Of a stretch of DNA of 8,676 bases, positions 6,360-8,676 are shown one piece after another. Numbering within the stretch: the stretch's first letter is position 1; each line of letters opens with the position of its first letter. The notes below the pieces were generated by a model, which was not told the origin of the DNA, made no database searches, and was given only the letters and a program-made list of their open reading frames with translations. Position numbers and translations under genes: made by a program. The stretch is from Candidatus Gallibacteroides avistercoris (GTDB lineage Bacteria > Bacteroidota > Bacteroidia > Bacteroidales > CHK158-818): positions 1-8,676 of the forward strand of contig DVNA01000045.1 of the NCBI GenBank assembly GCA_018714665.1. The letters are read 5' to 3'.

Positions 6360-8676
6360 TTAAAGTAAGTTTAGGGGATGATCTACCTTTTCTTTCATCA
6401 AGGCAAAATCCAATACCTCTTTGATGTCTTTGACATAGTGGAACGTTACGCCCTTGATATAAGTATCTTTGATCTCCTCTATATCTTTTTTGTTTTCTTC
6501 CGAAAGGATAATGTCTTTGATATTGGCCCGTTTGGCCGCCAATATTTTCTCTTTTATGCCGCCCACAGGCAATACACGTCCTCGTAACGTAATCTCTCCG
6601 GTCATGGCCAGGTTAGGCCTTACCTTGCGTTGGGTAAACGAGGAGGCCAGGGATGTAACCATGGTAATACCAGCCGAAGGTCCATCTTTGGGAATTGCTC
6701 CTTCGGGAACATGGATATGGACGTTCCATTTTTCAAAAATCTCATCCGGGATGTTCAACAGCTCGGCGTGGGATTTGATGTATTGCATGGCAATTACGGC
6801 CGACTCTTTCATAACATCGCCCAAATTACCGGTCAGGGTCAGTTTTTCTCCTTTACTTTTACTCAGACTCGATTCAACGAAAAGTATTTCTCCGCCTACG
6901 GCTGTCCAAGCCAGTCCGGTAACGACTCCCGGATATTCGTTGCCCTCGTATTTGTCGCGGCTGTATTCCTGTATGCCCAAATACTCTTTCAGGTCTGTTA
7001 CGGAGAGGTTTTTGGGATAATCTTCTCCTGATGCTTTTTTTCGGGCAATTTTCCGGAGAATCTTGGCGATTTTCTTGTCCAACTCCCTGACACCCGATTC
7101 GCGGGTATAATTTTCAACAATGGCATTCATCGTTTTTTTGGGGATGTTTATCTCGTCTTTCTCCAATCCGTGGTTTTCGAGTTGTTTGGGCAGCAGGTGC
7201 CGACGGGCAATCTCTACTTTTTCCTCTTGGATATATCCGCTGATGTCAATCAGTTCCATTCGGTCGAGCAACGGCTGGGATACGGTGTTGAGGTTGTTGG
7301 CCGTTGCGATGAATAATATTTTCGACAGGTCGTAATCGATGTCCAGATAGTTGTCATGAAACGTGTTGTTTTGTTCCGGGTCCAATACCTCCAACAACGC
7401 CGATGCCGGATCGCCCTTGAAATCGTTGCCGATTTTATCTATTTCGTCCAGTACGAATACAGGGTTCGAGGTGCCGGCTTTCAGCAACCCTTGTATGATT
7501 CGTCCGGGCATGGCTCCGATGTAGGTACGGCGGTGGCCGCGAATTTCAGCTTCGTCGTGCAGTCCACCCAAAGACATCCGTACATATTTCCGATTTAATG
7601 CCTCGGCAATGGATTTCCCGAGTGACGTCTTTCCAACGCCCGGGGGACCGTATAAACAGATGATGGGCGATTTTAAATCGCCTCGTAGCTTCAATACCGC
7701 CAGATGTTCGATGATGCGTTCTTTTACCTTTTCCAGCCCATAATGATCCTTGTCCAAAATCCGCTGGGCATGTTTGAGGTTGAAGTTATCTTTTGAGTAT
7801 TCATTCCACGGTAAATCTATCATGGTTTGCAGGTAGTTGAACTGGATAGAGAAATCGGGCGATTGCGGATGTAACCGTTCCAGTTTTTTTACCTCTTTCT
7901 CAAATGTTTTGGCAACCTCCTGACTCCATTTCTTTTTTTCTGCCTTTTGCCGGAGTTCAAGGATGTCTTGTTCCTGGGCATTACCTCCCAGTTCGTCCTG
8001 TATGGTTTTGATTTGTTGCTGTAAAAAGTGTTCTCGCTGTTGTTGGCTGAGGTCTTCCCGCGCCTTGGATTGTATATCTGCTTTTATCTCTATCAGCTGT
8101 GCCTCTTTGCTCATCATTTTGTAGAGCAGATAGGTACGCTTTTCCATATTGTCTATTTCAAGCAGTTCTTGTTTCTGGGAAGCTTCTATGGGGATGTTGG
8201 TACATAGGAAATTAATCATGTAATGGATGTTCTCTATGTTCCGTATGGCAAAGACCATCTCTCTGGATGCTTCTCCGATGGTTTTCAAGATGCTGAAAGT
8301 TAGGTCCTTCACCGCAGATATCAACGCCTTGAATTGCTTGTTGCCTTCGGGAGGGGCAATCTCTTCGATGAACGATACATTGGCCCGCAAATAGGGTTCG
8401 GTAGCGGTAATCTCGTTTATCCTAAAACGTTTCTTCCCTTGCAGGATGACGGTTGTTCCGTTATCCGGCATTTCGAGAATCTTTATGATTTCGGCGATCG
8501 ATCCGACAGTATACAAATCTTTTTGCTCCGGATCCTCTACGTTCATATCCCGTTGGCACACTACGCCGATAAATTTTTTCTTGGCATAGGCTTCCTTGAT
8601 GAGCTTCAATGATTTGGTGCGTCCTACCGATACGGGCAGAGCCACACCCGGATACATCACCATATTGCGCAGCGGT
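6360..8676 (-). CDS. lon: ATP-dependent serine protease Lon, 5' end cut off by the window edge
   Basis: The frame ends at TAA (6362-6360) and stays open to the right edge, where it reads PLRN directly before MVMYPGVALP. That is the middle of the usual Lon N-terminus, so the true start lies outside and the ATG at 8663 is internal. About 771 residues are visible; relatives have about 800-820. Counting from that internal Met as 1, the substrate-recognition domain covers about 1-200 and a coiled-coil linker about 200-270. The AAA+ module has Walker A GPPGVGKTS (339-347, K345), Walker B VFVLDEID (402-409), sensor-1 ATANN (453-457) and an arginine in LLDRME (R468). The protease domain has PKDGPSAG with catalytic S663 and GGIKEK with catalytic K706; their 43-residue spacing matches the E. 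coli S679/K722 pair. Lon degrades misfolded and regulatory proteins in the cytoplasm. All key residues are present and nothing suggests decay. It has its own terminator and no operon partner downstream. Confidence 0.98.
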   Translation of the reverse strand, partial: PLRNMVMYPGVALPVSVGRTKSLKLIKEAYAKKKFIGVVCQRDMNVEDPEQKDLYTVGSIAEIIKILEMPDNGTTVILQGKKRFRINEITATEPYLRANVSFIEEIAPPEGNKQFKALISAVKDLTFSILKTIGEASREMVFAIRNIENIHYMINFLCTNIPIEASQKQELLEIDNMEKRTYLLYKMMSKEAQLIEIKADIQSKAREDLSQQQREHFLQQQIKTIQDELGGNAQEQDILELRQKAEKKKWSQEVAKTFEKEVKKLERLHPQSPDFSIQFNYLQTMIDLPWNEYSKDNFNLKHAQRILDKDHYGLEKVKERIIEHLAVLKLRGDLKSPIICLYGPPGVGKTSLGKSIAEALNRKYVRMSLGGLHDEAEIRGHRRTYIGAMPGRIIQGLLKAGTSNPVFVLDEIDKIGNDFKGDPASALLEVLDPEQNNTFHDNYLDIDYDLSKILFIATANNLNTVSQPLLDRMELIDISGYIQEEKVEIARRHLLPKQLENHGLEKDEINIPKKTMNAIVENYTRESGVRELDKKIAKILRKIARKKASGEDYPKNLSVTDLKEYLGIQEYSRDKYEGNEYPGVVTGLAWTAVGGEILFVESSLSKSKGEKLTLTGNLGDVMKESAVIAMQYIKSHAELLNIPDEIFEKWNVHIHVPEGAIPKDGPSAGITMVTSLASSFTQRKVRPNLAMTGEITLRGRVLPVGGIKEKILAAKRANIKDIILSEENKKDIEEIKDTYIKGVTFHYVKDIKEVLDFALMKEKVDHPLNLL

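Noticed and set aside
6180..6368. A 62-residue plus-strand reading frame between the glycosidase and lon
   Set aside because: It runs straight through the lon terminator stem and overlaps the end of lon. No motif or promoter supports it.
8661..8663. ATG at 8663 as the lon start codon
   Set aside because: The frame continues upstream to the edge with PLRN, a conserved part of the Lon N-terminus (PLRNMVMYPG), so the real start is beyond the window.

Overview
The window looks like chromosomal DNA from a member of the Bacteroidales (phylum Bacteroidota). Three things suggest this: the long FtsX/MacB-type permease ending in an EIAIRKINGA motif, a secreted family 38 glycosidase with a short signal peptide ending in SAQ, and AT-rich gene starts with no clear Shine-Dalgarno sequence. 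I cannot name the genus from sequence alone. All three real genes are on the minus strand, so transcription runs right to left. They appear to be three separate transcription units rather than one operon.

Right end (6360-8676): the gene for the ATP-dependent protease Lon. It enters from beyond the right edge, so its first residues are missing, and it is followed by a strong intrinsic terminator. Middle (2920-5811): a complete gene for an exported GH38-type glycosidase, probably acting on mannosides in the periplasm or at the cell surface. It has 548 bp of AT-rich non-coding DNA upstream and a perfect 16-bp-arm terminator hairpin downstream. No SusC/SusD pair or second carbohydrate gene is in view. 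Left end (1-2207): a large ABC-transporter permease with MacB-like periplasmic domains and two FtsX halves. It is open from its ATG to the left edge, where its last membrane segments and stop are cut off. Its ATPase partner is not in the window.

The most informative non-coding stretch is the 712-bp gap upstream of the permease (2208-2919). It holds a near-consensus sigma-54 (-24/-12) promoter facing the permease. Upstream of that lie three related 16-bp dyads with centres 20 and 21 bp apart (one perfect, one good, one degenerate), and a fourth copy about 260 bp further away. This is the layout expected for control by an NtrC-family enhancer-binding response regulator. The same gap holds several hairpins, one of them the glycosidase terminator.

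I found no phage, insertion sequence, CRISPR, tRNA or rRNA. The coding content is ordinary, and no clearly new system is visible. The points worth a second look are the sigma-54/dyad control region, the atypical active-site surroundings of the glycosidase, and a possible structured RNA between the glycosidase terminator and the dyad array.
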